From Chloroflexota bacterium (GTDB taxonomy: Bacteria > Chloroflexota > Dormibacteria > Dormibacterales > Dormibacteraceae), in the NCBI GenBank assembly GCA_005881275.1, contig VBEF01000027.1:1-51547 (forward strand): DNA of 51,547 bases. The letters are read 5' to 3'. Made by a program: the position numbers and the translations under genes. Shown here piece by piece: positions 7,366-17,656 of the stretch; position 1 is the stretch's first letter; each line of letters starts with the position of its first letter. The notes beneath the pieces were generated by a model that was not told where the DNA came from, did no database searches, and was given only the letters and a program-made list of their open reading frames with translations.

Positions 7366-8301
7366 CTATCTAACCGGGCTTTTCTCCCGCGGGTTAGGCA
7401 GCGGCGTGAGGTTCGGCTCGATCTGAGCGCGCAGGTGCTCAAAGGCCGGCGGCAGCGACAGACGCTCCCCGAGGTGCTCCTTCGCCTCGTCGGTCGCGAA
7501 TCCCGGGCCCACGGTGGCGATCTCGAACAGCACTCCGCTCGGCTCCCTGAAGTAGATCGAGCGGAAGTAGAAGCGGTCGATCACTGGAGTCGGGTCGCCG
7601 CCGCCTTCGACGACGCGGTCGCGCCACGCGACGTGGTCCTCCAACGTCGAGGACCAGGCGACGTGGTGGACGGTGCCGGAGCCACCCAGGCCCCGGGCTT
7701 CGGGGGCGGCATCGTAAACGTAGAACGAGCCGCGCGAATCGCCCCGGGACTCGTACGCGTCAGGGCCGGTGCCCTCGAAGCCCAGCGTGTCAGCCAGGAA
7801 CTGGTGGCTGGCACCGCGCCGGCGCTCAAAAGCCCGAACGCCGGCAAAGCCCTGGAGGGCGAACTTCTCGGGAATCTCGGGATGGCGCGCGACGAGTGGC
7901 GCATCCTCGGTCGGTGCAGCGATGAGCTCGAATCCGAGCCCCTCCGGATCATCGAAGCGGAGACGGTCACCCTCGACCGTGGACTCGAGCCCGGCTGACC
8001 CCAGCCGTTGTGCCCAGAACCCGAGCGCGGCCTCAGAAGCCACGCGAAAGCCAATCCGGTGGACCATCCCGGCGCCTGCACGGCCCCGCACCAGGCCTGG
8101 ATATTCAAAGAAGGTGAGGTCGGCCCCGGGGCTTCCGTCCTCGTCCGCGTAGAAGAGGTGGTAGACGGTGGGGTTGTCCTGGTTGACCGTCTTCTTGACC
8201 AGGCGCATGCCCATGACGCCGGCGTAGAAGCGGACATTCTTGGTTGCGTCGGCCGTGATCGCGCTGATGTGATGGATGCCGTTGAGCTCTTTCATTGCCA
8301 T
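7366..8301 (-). CDS. Ring-cleaving dioxygenase of the glyoxalase/VOC superfamily (MhqO/MhqA-like)
   Basis: The 311-residue protein carries two tandem vicinal-oxygen-chelate modules. The first opens with IHHISAITADATKNVRFYAG and has FFEYPG. The second has TVHHVAWS and ends with the metal-ligand region LFEIATVGPGF. The metal ligands (His near residue 11, His near 215, Glu near 265) fit family members such as MhqO that act on hydroquinones or quinones. It is a single-gene unit reading towards the zincin-like gene. Substrate is unknown; detoxification of quinones or aromatic degradation are both possible. Confidence 0.85.
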   Translation of the reverse strand: MAMKELNGIHHISAITADATKNVRFYAGVMGMRLVKKTVNQDNPTVYHLFYADEDGSPGADLTFFEYPGLVRGRAGAGMVHRIGFRVASEAALGFWAQRLGSAGLESTVEGDRLRFDDPEGLGFELIAAPTEDAPLVARHPEIPEKFALQGFAGVRAFERRRGASHQFLADTLGFEGTGPDAYESRGDSRGSFYVYDAAPEARGLGGSGTVHHVAWSSTLEDHVAWRDRVVEGGGDPTPVIDRFYFRSIYFREPSGVLFEIATVGPGFATDEAKEHLGERLSLPPAFEHLRAQIEPNLTPLPNPREKSPVR

Positions 8302-8347
8302 CGGTTTCCAACACGGGTCCTACCCAGTTTTGTTCCCGGCGTAACAG

Positions 8348-8866
8348 ATGCCCCGGTCCCTGCGTAGAACCGTTGGAGGCGTGAGTGACAACCGGACGTT
8401 TGAAGAGCTGCTTTCCACCGTGCTCGATCCGGCGTTTCGACTTGCGATGACGATGCTGAACGACCGAACCGCGGCGGAGGACGCGGTGCAGGAAGCCGCG
8501 GTCAAGGCCTGGCGCAGCTTCGGCAGGTTCCGCGCCGGCGCCGAAATGCGTCCATGGTTCTTGACCATAGTCGCCAACGAGTGCCGCAGCGCCCGGCGCT
8601 CTCGGTGGTGGCATGTGTGGCGATTCCCCGAAATCGCATCGCACTCGATCGCTGACGAGTCATCGGCTGACCGCATCGATCTCGATAAGGCGCTCGACCG
8701 CCTGGCGCCGCAGCATCTGCTCGTGTTGTCGCTGTACTACCACCTCGACCTGCCGATCACAGAAGTCGCCCGCGTCCTCGGGTGCTCCGAAGGCGCGGCG
8801 AGGCAGAGGGTCCATCGGGCGCTCGCCGCCCTGCGGCCGGGCATGAAGCTCGAGGTGGACACATGA
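8348..8866 (+). CDS. ECF RNA polymerase sigma factor
   Basis: The 172-residue protein has sigma region 2 (about 25-95; DPAFRLAMTMLNDRTAAEDA, then VQEAAVKAWRSF) and region 4 (about 115-165; LPITEVARVLGCSEGAARQR). ATG 8348 is used; a GTG at 8381 lies too close to a GGAGG to be favoured. The stop overlaps the start of the next gene (ATGA), which encodes a membrane protein with an exported beta-propeller. That arrangement is typical of a sigma factor followed by its membrane-bound regulator. Confidence 0.9.
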   Translation: MPRSLRRTVGGVSDNRTFEELLSTVLDPAFRLAMTMLNDRTAAEDAVQEAAVKAWRSFGRFRAGAEMRPWFLTIVANECRSARRSRWWHVWRFPEIASHSIADESSADRIDLDKALDRLAPQHLLVLSLYYHLDLPITEVARVLGCSEGAARQRVHRALAALRPGMKLEVDT

Positions 8867-9993
8867 CCCCCGATGAGCGTGAGCTTCGCCGCGCTCTGGA
8901 TGCACGCAGCGGCGCGCCGTCGCCCGACTTCGGCGCGCGCGTCGGCAAGGCGTTGAGCGCCGGCCAGCAGCACCCGAACCTGATGCCCGCGGTCGCTGCA
9001 TTTGTCGTCGCCGTCCTCACCGTGGCGACCGTAGGTGTTCTGGTCTACACGCGGAGCAGCAGACCACCGTCCCATGTCGGCCCGGCGAGCGCCTCGCGCA
9101 CCACCTCACCCGCCCCTAGCCCGCCCGGGCCCTATTACCCGACGACAACGCAGCTGAGCGCGCCCTCGCACAACGTGGTCTGGGCGTTTGTCGCCGACAC
9201 GTTCCTCTACGTGTCGACCGACAGAGGCGATGCGTGGGCGCAGCGCGCGCTGCCGGCGGTCGAGGGCGGCGGCCCGCTCGAGGTTTCCTTCGTTGACGCC
9301 AACCAGGGGTGGCTTTCGGTGCCGGGGATTCCGGAGACCCAATGCAACGCGGCCGGCATTGCGATCTGGCACACGTCCGACGGCGCCAGGACGTGGGAGC
9401 GTCTGACGACCACCGGCATCGCAGACCGCCAATGCAAGCAGGGGCTCTCGTTCACCGACGCCAGGCACGGGTTCATCAGCGGATGGGACGACAACAATCC
9501 GCCCGTTGTCTATCGGACGGCCGACGGGGGCTTGACCTGGAAGGCATCGGCGCCGATTCCGGATCCGCCTGGATTCAAGACCTCCGGCGGCGGCGACGCG
9601 TTGAGAGTCCACCAGGTTTGGGGATCTGGCGGCGCTTACCTGATGACCGCCTACGGGACCCAGCCGACCGGGGGCCGGGCGTACGTGTTCAGGTCTGGCG
9701 ATGGGGGTGCAACGTGGACATACGCTGCGGACGTGCCGAACCCTGCTGTTTCTGTCGCCTTTATCACCGCCTCGCATTGGTTGCAGGTCGGCGCACCCGG
9801 TCAATCGGTCGAGACGACGGATGGAGGCAAGAGCTGGCACGCCTATGCGTCGGACTACTCGCAGGCGGCTCCCATCGCACCCGAGGTCGTGTTCGGCGAC
9901 GCGATGGTGGGTTATGCGACCGTGCGCGGCGCCATCCAGAGGACCGTGGACGGCGGACTGCACTGGACGCCGATACGGGCGCCCGGCACGTAG
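8863..9993 (+). CDS. Membrane-anchored Asp-box beta-propeller protein, candidate anti-sigma partner
   Basis: The 376-residue protein has a short cytoplasmic segment (about 1-43), a transmembrane helix (about 44-65; AVAAFVVAVLTVATVGVLVY), a Pro/Ser linker and an extracytoplasmic YCF48/BNR-type propeller. Six Asp boxes are visible: STDRGDAW, TSDGARTW, TADGGLTW, SGDGGATW, TTDGGKSW and TVDGGLHW. The ATG overlaps the sigma-factor stop. The cytoplasmic part is short and lacks the HxxxCxxC zinc motif of ZAS anti-sigma factors. If it regulates the sigma factor, it does so through an unfamiliar domain. Confidence 0.82.
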   Translation: MTPDERELRRALDARSGAPSPDFGARVGKALSAGQQHPNLMPAVAAFVVAVLTVATVGVLVYTRSSRPPSHVGPASASRTTSPAPSPPGPYYPTTTQLSAPSHNVVWAFVADTFLYVSTDRGDAWAQRALPAVEGGGPLEVSFVDANQGWLSVPGIPETQCNAAGIAIWHTSDGARTWERLTTTGIADRQCKQGLSFTDARHGFISGWDDNNPPVVYRTADGGLTWKASAPIPDPPGFKTSGGGDALRVHQVWGSGGAYLMTAYGTQPTGGRAYVFRSGDGGATWTYAADVPNPAVSVAFITASHWLQVGAPGQSVETTDGGKSWHAYASDYSQAAPIAPEVVFGDAMVGYATVRGAIQRTVDGGLHWTPIRAPGT

Positions 9994-10017
9994 CAACCCG
10001 GATAATCGGGCGGCGCG

Positions 10018-10713
10018 ATGCCGGTCCGAGTGGTGGGGTTCGACGGCGACGACACGCTGTGGCACAGCGAGACGCGGTTCCATGTCACTCAAGGTGAGTT
10101 TCACGAGCTGCTGGAGCGGCACGTGCCTGAGGCGGACGCAGACAGGCGCCTGGCCGAGATGGAGCTGAAGAACCTCGGCATCTACGGCTACGGCGTCAAG
10201 TCGTTCACGCTGTCGATGCTCGAGACCGCGATCGAGCTCACCGAGGGACAGATTCCCGCATCAGACCTGAAGGTGATCCTCGGCTGGGGCAAGCGCATGC
10301 TGATGGAGCCCACCGAGCTGCTGGAAGGCGTCGAGGAAACGCTTCACAAGCTCAGCCCAAGCTACGACTTGCTGCTCATCACCAAGGGTGACCTGTTCGA
10401 TCAGGAGAGCAAGCTCGCGCAGTCAGGCCTGGGCGACCTTTTCCTCGGCGTCGAGATCCTCACCGAGAAGAATGTCGATTCCTACCGCGGCGTGTTCAGA
10501 CGCCGTTCAATTCAGCCGGAGGACTTCGTGATGGTCGGGAACTCGCTTCGCTCGGACGTCGTTCCAGTGGTCAGCCTCGGCGGCCACGCCGTCCACATCC
10601 CGTACGAGGTGACCTGGGATCACGAGCACGTCCCCGAGGAAGAAATGCCGAAGGGGGGCTGGCGGCGCATCGCGAGCATCCGCGAGCTGCCCGGGCTGCT
10701 GGAAGAGCTCTAG
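10018..10713 (+). CDS. HAD-superfamily hydrolase
   Basis: This 231-residue phosphatase-like protein has motif I FDGDDT (nucleophile Asp9, general acid Asp11), motif II Thr in LLITKGD, a Lys in LTEKN consistent with motif III, and motif IV as GNSLRSDV. A helical cap lies between motifs I and II. The DxDDT variant and size match HAD family members acting on small phosphorylated metabolites. Substrate cannot be deduced. It stands alone and converges on the nucleoside ABC transporter operon, with overlapping stop codons at 10710-10713. Confidence 0.88.
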   Translation: MPVRVVGFDGDDTLWHSETRFHVTQGEFHELLERHVPEADADRRLAEMELKNLGIYGYGVKSFTLSMLETAIELTEGQIPASDLKVILGWGKRMLMEPTELLEGVEETLHKLSPSYDLLLITKGDLFDQESKLAQSGLGDLFLGVEILTEKNVDSYRGVFRRRSIQPEDFVMVGNSLRSDVVPVVSLGGHAVHIPYEVTWDHEHVPEEEMPKGGWRRIASIRELPGLLEEL

Positions 10714-12248
10714 GCCGCCCCTTCGCGAGGGGCGCCGCCTCCGGTCATCAACAGTCCGAGTCTTTCTTCTGCTGCGTCCGGCGGCTCGATGCTGACGATT
10801 CGGCCTTCGTACATGACCGCGATCCGGTCCGACAGCGAGCGCACCTCATCCAGCTCGGCGGAAACCAGGAGCACCGCGGTTCCCTCGTCGCGCTCCTGGA
10901 CGATCCGCCGGTGGATGAATTCGATCGCCCCGATGTCGACGCCGCGCGTGGGCTGCGCGGCCAGCAGGACTTTCGGCTTGCTGCCCATCTCGCGCGCGAC
11001 GATCACCTTCTGCTGATTGCCGCCGGAGAGGTTGCGCGCGGCCACTTCGATGCTCGGCGTCCGGATGTCGAACTCTTTGACCAGCCGGCGTGCCCATTCT
11101 TTGATCGCGACCAGCTTCAGCACGAACTCGTTCCAGGAGAAGGTCGGTGAGCGCTCGCGGCCCAGGATGGAGTTCTCGGCGATCGAGAAGCTCAGGACAA
11201 GACCGGTGCCGCGCCTGTCCTCGGGAATGAAGGCGACGCCGGCGCCGCGCTCGGTCCTGGCGTCGTAGGTGGTGATGTCTCGGTCGCCCAGCAGGACCCG
11301 CCCGCCGGTCACTTGGCGCGTTCCCGCCAGGACCTCCATCAGCTCGCTCTGGCCGTTGCCCTCGACACCGGCGATGCCCAGGATCTCTCCCTGGCGCAGC
11401 TCGAAGGAGACGCCCTTCAGCGCCGGGACGCCCCGGTCGGTGTTGGCGCTGATGTTCTCGACCCGCATGACAACGGCGCCAGGCGTTGCCGGCTTCTTGT
11501 CGACGCGCAGAAGCACCTCGCGGCCGACCATCATGGTGGCGATCTCCTCCTCGTTGGTTTGCTTGGTGGTCAGGTGGCCGACCACCTTGCCGCGCCGCAT
11601 CACCGTGATTCGGTCGGAAATCTCGAGGACCTCCTTCAGCTTGTGGCTGATGAAGATGATGGTCTTGCCTGACTTGACCAGGTCCCGCAGCACGACGAAG
11701 AGCTCCTTCGTCTCCTGAGGTGTCAGCACTCCGGTCGGTTCGTCGAGGATAAGGATGTTCGCGCCGCGGTAGAGCACCTTGACGATCTCGGCTCGCTGCT
11801 GCAGGCCGACGGGAAGGTCCCCCATCCGCGCGTCGGGATTCAACGCGAGCCCATAACGCTTGGTCAGCTCATTGATCGCCGTCCGGGCTCGCGCGTGGTC
11901 ATAGAAGTCCGGCCCGGCCACCGGCTCGCGCCCCAACATGATGTTCTCGCCGACGGAGAACACAGGAATCAGCATGAAGTGCTGATGCACCATGCCGATG
12001 CCAAGGGCGATGGCGTCGCGGGGACCACCGATATGCGCCTGCTTGCCGTTGATGTGAATCTCACCGGAATCGGGCGGAAACAGGCCGTACAGGATGTTCA
12101 TCAGCGTCGACTTGCCCGCTCCGTTCTCGCCGACTAGCGCGTGGATCTCGCCCGGCCTGACGCTGAAGTCCACGTGGTTGTTGGCGAGCACTCCTGGAAA
12201 CTGCTTGGTGATGCCGCGCATGTCGACCGCGAGCTGTTCGTCGCTCAT
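10710..12248 (-). CDS. Nucleoside/simple-sugar ABC transporter, double ATP-binding protein (YufO/NupA-like)
   Basis: The 512-residue protein has two fused nucleotide-binding domains. The first has Walker A GENGAGKST (about 41-49) and Walker B ILILDEPTG. The second has the degenerate P-loop GVEGNGQSE typical of this family and signature LSGGNQQK (about 405). With two permeases and a BMP lipoprotein upstream it forms a complete nucleoside-type importer of the BmpA-NupABC class. Start overlaps the preceding permease stop (ATGA). It is the last gene of the leftward operon. Confidence 0.95.
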   Translation of the reverse strand: MSDEQLAVDMRGITKQFPGVLANNHVDFSVRPGEIHALVGENGAGKSTLMNILYGLFPPDSGEIHINGKQAHIGGPRDAIALGIGMVHQHFMLIPVFSVGENIMLGREPVAGPDFYDHARARTAINELTKRYGLALNPDARMGDLPVGLQQRAEIVKVLYRGANILILDEPTGVLTPQETKELFVVLRDLVKSGKTIIFISHKLKEVLEISDRITVMRRGKVVGHLTTKQTNEEEIATMMVGREVLLRVDKKPATPGAVVMRVENISANTDRGVPALKGVSFELRQGEILGIAGVEGNGQSELMEVLAGTRQVTGGRVLLGDRDITTYDARTERGAGVAFIPEDRRGTGLVLSFSIAENSILGRERSPTFSWNEFVLKLVAIKEWARRLVKEFDIRTPSIEVAARNLSGGNQQKVIVAREMGSKPKVLLAAQPTRGVDIGAIEFIHRRIVQERDEGTAVLLVSAELDEVRSLSDRIAVMYEGRIVSIEPPDAAEERLGLLMTGGGAPREGAA

Positions 12249-13195
12249 TCGGAACCCGGCACGTAGGGAAGGCCGTCGGCGGCGGGCGGCGTGCTGCGGC
12301 CGACGAGGCCGGCGAGCACGACGAGGGTGAGTATGTAGGGCAGCATGCTCAGCAGATAAGGCGACACGTGGATGATCGAGTTGTTGTCATAGATCGCCTC
12401 GCCCAGTCCGAAGATCACGCACGCGATGAACGCGCCGACTGGCGTCCACTTGCCGAAGATCATCGCGGCAAGTGCGATGTAGCCCCGGCCGTCGGTCATG
12501 TTGGGTACGAACGTGTTCGAGACGCCGATGGCGAGGAACGCACCGGCGAGGCCCGAGAGCAGGCCGCTCGTGATCACCGCGCTGTAACGGATGAGGTAGA
12601 CGTTGATCCCGGCGGTGTCCGCGGCCTGGGGATGCTCGCCGACCGCGCGGATGCGCAGGCCCAGTCGCGTCCGGAACAGCACGACGTGGACCAGGACCAG
12701 CAGCACCAGCGCCATGTAGACGACCACGTTCTGCTGGAACAGCACCTTGCCGACGAACGGAATCTGGTCGAGACCGCCGACGTTGATGTACGGGAGGCTC
12801 TCGCTCGGCGTCACGTGCCCGATGTCCTGAATTCCGTAGATGCGGTTGACCAGGAAGACCGTCAGGCCTGCCGCGAAGATGTTGATCGCGATGCCGCTCA
12901 CGATCTGATCGGCGCGGAACTGGATCGACACCACTGCGTGGATCGTGGCCATCAAAGCGCCCGCCAGGACAGCGACGCCGGTGGCAAGCCAGGCATTGTG
13001 CCAGGCCAGGTCCGCCACCACGGCAAAGAACGCCCCGGTGAGCATCATGCCCTCCATCGCGATGTTCACGACGCCGCTGCGCTCCGAGATCACGCCCCCA
13101 AGGGCGGGCAGAAGCAGCAAGACGGCGGCGGCGAGGGTCGCCTGCCAGAGGTTGGCGGTGAAAAGCAGGCGGAAGATGTCTTCGACGCCGCTCAT
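12245..13195 (-). CDS. Nucleoside ABC transporter permease (YufQ/NupC-like)
   Basis: The 316-residue polytopic protein (about 8-9 helices) belongs to the BPD_transp_2 family. It has the typical N-terminal stretch LPALGGVISERSGVVNIAME and the cytoplasmic coupling region RAVGEHPQAADTAGINV. It overlaps both neighbouring genes by 4 bases (ATGA junctions), so transporter subunits are translationally coupled. It pairs with the larger permease to form the membrane channel for purine or pyrimidine nucleosides. Confidence 0.93.
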   Translation of the reverse strand: MSGVEDIFRLLFTANLWQATLAAAVLLLLPALGGVISERSGVVNIAMEGMMLTGAFFAVVADLAWHNAWLATGVAVLAGALMATIHAVVSIQFRADQIVSGIAINIFAAGLTVFLVNRIYGIQDIGHVTPSESLPYINVGGLDQIPFVGKVLFQQNVVVYMALVLLVLVHVVLFRTRLGLRIRAVGEHPQAADTAGINVYLIRYSAVITSGLLSGLAGAFLAIGVSNTFVPNMTDGRGYIALAAMIFGKWTPVGAFIACVIFGLGEAIYDNNSIIHVSPYLLSMLPYILTLVVLAGLVGRSTPPAADGLPYVPGSE

Positions 13196-14382
13196 GCCGT
13201 CTCGGGGGGCGCGGTCGCCGCCTCCGACATCAAGCCCGCGGCCGGGGGCAGCTCAGGAGGCAGGGCGGATGGCTTCCGGCCGATCGGCAGTCCTCTTCGG
13301 ATCGCGCCGACGAAGTTCGCGGCGATGCTGAACAGGATCAGCGCCTGCAGGACCAGCACCAGGTTGCTCGAGATGCCCGCGTCGCTCTGCATGATGGCGC
13401 CTCCCGAGTGCAGGGCACCAAATAGCACCGAGGCGAGCACGATGCCGACCGCGCTGCCCAGGCCGAGCAGGGCGACCGCGATGGCGTCGAAGCCGGTGGT
13501 GTCGCTGAAGTACTTGTCGGTCAGGTTGTGGTCGACGCCGGCGATCTGGATCGCGCCGGCCAGGCCCGAGAAGGCGCCGGCGATGAGCATCGTGAGGATG
13601 ATCGTCCGGCGGACGCTGACTCCGGCATAACGGGCGGCCTTCTGGCTCTGTCCGACGGCACGGATCTCGTAGCCGAACGACGTTCGCCACAACAGAAAGG
13701 CGAACAGCGCGGCCGCGGCGAGAGCGATCAGCAGCCCCGTGTGGACGCGAAACACGCTGGACGGCAGGCCGAGGACGATCAGCGAGTTGTCCGCCGGCAG
13801 CAGCGTGGCGAGACGCGCTCCGTCGCCGATGGGCAGCGACTTCGAGGTACCCGGCCCCAGCTGCAGCGGGCCTCCGATGATGAGGAAGCGCAGCAGCCAC
13901 TGCGCGACGTAGTTGAGCATGATCGTGGTCACGACCTCATGCGCGCCGACGACCGCCTTAAGGACCCCGGGGATTCCGGCCCACACGGCACCTGCGGCCA
14001 TGCCGCCCAGCAGCACCATGGGCAGAAGGATCGGAGAGGGCAGGGTGTTGAACTTGATGCCGATGGCGGCGCAGGCCATCGATCCCGCGAGCAGCTGGCC
14101 CTCAGCGCCAATGTTGAACAGGCCGGCTCGAAACGGTAAAGCCACTGCGACCCCGGTGGTGATCAGCGGGATGACGAAGACGATCGTGTTGGAGATCTCG
14201 AGCGCCGGGTTCTCGCCCTGGGTGCAGCCGATGCCGAGCCCGCCGCAAATCAAACCCGCGTAGGCGCTGAATGGATTTGCCCCCGTGACGCCGACGATCA
14301 GCGCACCGACAACGAAGGCAAAGACAACCGAGCCGAACGGCATCGCGAGCCCGCCGGCGAGGCGCCGGACGATCGGCGGCAA
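13192..14382 (-). CDS. Nucleoside ABC transporter permease (YufP/NupB-like)
   Basis: The 396-residue permease of the BPD_transp_2 family has about ten helices. It includes PFRAGLFNIGAEGQLLAGSM, a hallmark of the sugar/nucleoside permease family, and the coupling motif RAVGQSQKAARYAGVSV. A C-terminal Pro/Ala-rich cytoplasmic tail of about 30 residues is extra. It lies 50 bp downstream of the BMP lipoprotein gene, separated by a GC hairpin. Confidence 0.93.
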   Translation of the reverse strand: MPPIVRRLAGGLAMPFGSVVFAFVVGALIVGVTGANPFSAYAGLICGGLGIGCTQGENPALEISNTIVFVIPLITTGVAVALPFRAGLFNIGAEGQLLAGSMACAAIGIKFNTLPSPILLPMVLLGGMAAGAVWAGIPGVLKAVVGAHEVVTTIMLNYVAQWLLRFLIIGGPLQLGPGTSKSLPIGDGARLATLLPADNSLIVLGLPSSVFRVHTGLLIALAAAALFAFLLWRTSFGYEIRAVGQSQKAARYAGVSVRRTIILTMLIAGAFSGLAGAIQIAGVDHNLTDKYFSDTTGFDAIAVALLGLGSAVGIVLASVLFGALHSGGAIMQSDAGISSNLVLVLQALILFSIAANFVGAIRRGLPIGRKPSALPPELPPAAGLMSEAATAPPETA

Positions 14383-14395
14383 GCCCGGCGGTCGA

Positions 14396-14420
14396 GGACG
14401 GGCGCTACCAGCACCCGTCC
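14396..14420 (-). promoter_or_regulatory. Intercistronic GC hairpin between the BMP gene and permease genes
   Basis: GGACGGG (14396-14402) and CCCGTCC (14414-14420) form a 7-bp stem with an 11-base loop in the 50-bp gap after the binding-protein gene. There is no T-run, so complete termination is unlikely. Such hairpins commonly stabilise the upstream mRNA or cause partial termination, so the binding protein is made in excess over the membrane subunits. Confidence 0.5.
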
Positions 14421-14432
14421 CCGAGGTTGTGG

Positions 14433-15464
14433 CTATGGAATGTCCGCGGGTGGGGTCAGAGCGCCGGACTTGATCTGAGCCTGGATCTTGTCCAGCTCGG
14501 TTTTGAGCTCGGCGGGCGGGTCGAAGTTGTCGATCGCGTACCCGGCGCCCTCATTGGCGATGCTGAACGTGAGCGCCCCGCTCTGGAACTGACCGTTCAC
14601 GACATTCTTGATCGCGGTGTAGGTCGCCACGTCAACTTTCTTGAGCGCGCTGGCGATAACGGACGCGTCGGCGTCCTTCTGGTCTGCGTCCACGCCGACG
14701 CTGTAGACGCCGCCTTGGCCGGCGGCCTGCAGCGCGCCAAGCCCGCAGCCGCCCGCAACCTGAAAGATGACGTCAGCGCCCTGCCCGATCTGGGTCTGAG
14801 CCTGACCCTTGCACTTGGCCGGGTCGGTGAAGTTGTTCGAGTAACCGACGAGGACGTTGACCGAAGGGTCTTCCATCTTCGCCGCCCACTTGTAGCCCGC
14901 GATGTAGTGGTTGACCGGGGGGATGCTGATGCCGCCGACCGCGCCGACCACGTGCTTGTTCTTCTTGGCCTTGCCATTCTTTTCGAGCCACCCGGCGATC
15001 ACGCCAACCATGGCACCTGCGTCCTGCTCTTTGAAGAAGAGGGACTGGACGTTGCTGTGCTTCAGGTCGACGCCCTTGGCGTCGGTGCCGGCGCCGTCGA
15101 TGATGGAGAAATGCACGTTTGGAAACGTGCCTGACACGGTGCCAACCGCTTCCTGCATCAGGAAGCCGACCCCGATCACGAGGTCGTAGCTCTTGGTCGC
15201 GAAGTCGGTGAGATTGGGGACGTAGTCGTCGCCGCTCTTCGACTCCTTGACGTCCGCCTGGATCTTGAACTCGGCCTTGGCCTTCTCGAGGCCGACGTCC
15301 GCCAGGTGGTTGAAGCTCTTGTCGTTGAGGCCGCCGATGTCGGTGACCAACCCGATCTTGAACGTCTTCGTCGGAGTGCCCCCGCCCGAGGTCCCGCCGC
15401 ACGCCACGGCCAGGACCATCGCAGCGGCAACCACACCAAGGAACCTGAACTGCTTATGCGCCAT
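14433..15464 (-). CDS. BMP-family nucleoside-binding lipoprotein
   Basis: The 343-residue protein starts with a lipoprotein signal (FLGVVAAAMVLAVACGG) and then the BMP/PnrA pattern, including KIGLVTDIGGLNDKSFNH and IGVGFLMQEAV. It should capture purine or pyrimidine nucleosides outside the cell and deliver them to the two permeases. I chose ATG 15464 rather than the longer frame (15503). It gives a normal signal peptide and has a GA-rich ribosome-binding region in front. It is the first gene of the operon and is divergent from the pyrimidine-nucleoside phosphorylase. Confidence 0.93.
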   Translation of the reverse strand: MAHKQFRFLGVVAAAMVLAVACGGTSGGGTPTKTFKIGLVTDIGGLNDKSFNHLADVGLEKAKAEFKIQADVKESKSGDDYVPNLTDFATKSYDLVIGVGFLMQEAVGTVSGTFPNVHFSIIDGAGTDAKGVDLKHSNVQSLFFKEQDAGAMVGVIAGWLEKNGKAKKNKHVVGAVGGISIPPVNHYIAGYKWAAKMEDPSVNVLVGYSNNFTDPAKCKGQAQTQIGQGADVIFQVAGGCGLGALQAAGQGGVYSVGVDADQKDADASVIASALKKVDVATYTAIKNVVNGQFQSGALTFSIANEGAGYAIDNFDPPAELKTELDKIQAQIKSGALTPPADIP

Positions 15465-15491
15465 CCTTGTCGCTCCCTTCACAACTGAAAA

Positions 15492-15537
15492 GCCCAGTAC
15501 CAAACTGGGCGCGAACCGCTCGGTCGCGCGGATTGTA
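15492..15537 (-). promoter_or_regulatory. Inverted repeat and weak -10 in front of the nucleoside importer
   Basis: GCCCAGT (15492-15498) and ACTGGGC (15504-15510) form a perfect 7-bp inverted repeat with a 5-base spacer, 27 bp before the BMP ATG. On the minus strand TACAAT lies at 15537-15532 and could be a -10 element, although no good -35 is seen. The repeat would fall in the early transcribed region, as an operator or 5'UTR hairpin. Confidence 0.35.
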
Positions 15538-15581
15538 CACCTGCATTATGTGACGGCCGGAATGTGGAACGATGTCCCGCG

Positions 15582-16874
<1,293 letters not shown>

Positions 16875-16885
16875 TATTCGGGCCG

Positions 16886-17656
16886 ATGGCTGTGAGTGAG
16901 AAGAAGTATCACGTTGGGCTCGGTCCCGGAGACGTCGGCGACTATGTGCTCGTTCCAGGCGACCCGTTTCGAACACCGCTGGTCGCCAGGCATCTGGAGG
17001 GAGCGCGTGAGGTTGCCTTCAGCCGCGAGTACCGTACTTTCACCGGCAAGGTCGACGGGGTGCCTGTATCCACGATGTCGACGGGGATGGGCGGGCCATC
17101 GGTCGCGATCGGGGTCGAGGAGCTCCACGAGCTAGGGGTGCATACGCTGCTTCGTGTTGGGACATGCGGCGCTTCGCAACCAGAGATCAAGATGGGCGAT
17201 CTCGTCATCGCCATCGGCGCCGTGCGGAGCGAGGGAACCCCCGACGGTTATGTGCCGAAGGAGTACCCGGCGATAGCCTCCCTGGACGTCGTCAACGCGC
17301 TCATCGCGGCGGCGCAGGCATCAGGCGCGCCGTATCACGTGGGTCTGCTGCGCTCGGTCGACGCGCTGTACTCCGACCTGCTGCCCGACGAGATGCCGCG
17401 GCCTCACCTCCGCGACGAGCTCGCGATGTGGTCGAAGGCCGGGATCATCAGCAACGATATGGAGACGTCAACCCTGCTGATCGTCTCGCGGCTTCGGAAG
17501 ATGCGTGCGGGGACGATCAACCTCTGCGTCGACGAGCTCGGTGCCGGCGAGATCCACCACCTCGACCCGTCCTACATGGACCGCATGCTGACGGTCGCCG
17601 TCGACGCCATCCGGCGGTTGATCAAAAGCGATGCCAGTGCCTCTAAGCGTCAGTAA
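16886..17656 (+). CDS. udp: Uridine phosphorylase family nucleoside phosphorylase
   Basis: The 256-residue protein matches uridine phosphorylase throughout: VLVPGDPFRTPLVARHL near the start, the phosphate-site pattern STGMGGPSVAIGVEELHELG, LRVGTCGASQPEIKMGDL and NDMETSTLL near the ribose site. It should catalyse phosphorolysis of uridine, or other nucleosides, to base and ribose-1-phosphate. No separate purine-nucleoside phosphorylase is in the locus, so it may be broader than uridine. Start ATG 16886 gives the usual N-terminus. The 3' end overlaps upp by 26 bases. Confidence 0.9.
   Translation: MAVSEKKYHVGLGPGDVGDYVLVPGDPFRTPLVARHLEGAREVAFSREYRTFTGKVDGVPVSTMSTGMGGPSVAIGVEELHELGVHTLLRVGTCGASQPEIKMGDLVIAIGAVRSEGTPDGYVPKEYPAIASLDVVNALIAAAQASGAPYHVGLLRSVDALYSDLLPDEMPRPHLRDELAMWSKAGIISNDMETSTLLIVSRLRKMRAGTINLCVDELGAGEIHHLDPSYMDRMLTVAVDAIRRLIKSDASASKRQ

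Noticed and set aside
8381-8383. GTG as start of the ECF sigma factor
   Set aside because: The GGAGG is only one base from it, too close for efficient initiation, so ATG 8348 is kept, with some doubt.
12368-13630. Long plus-strand frame opposite the nucleoside permeases
   Set aside because: The charged, His/Asp-rich sequence without motifs mirrors two hydrophobic permeases, a typical antisense artefact.
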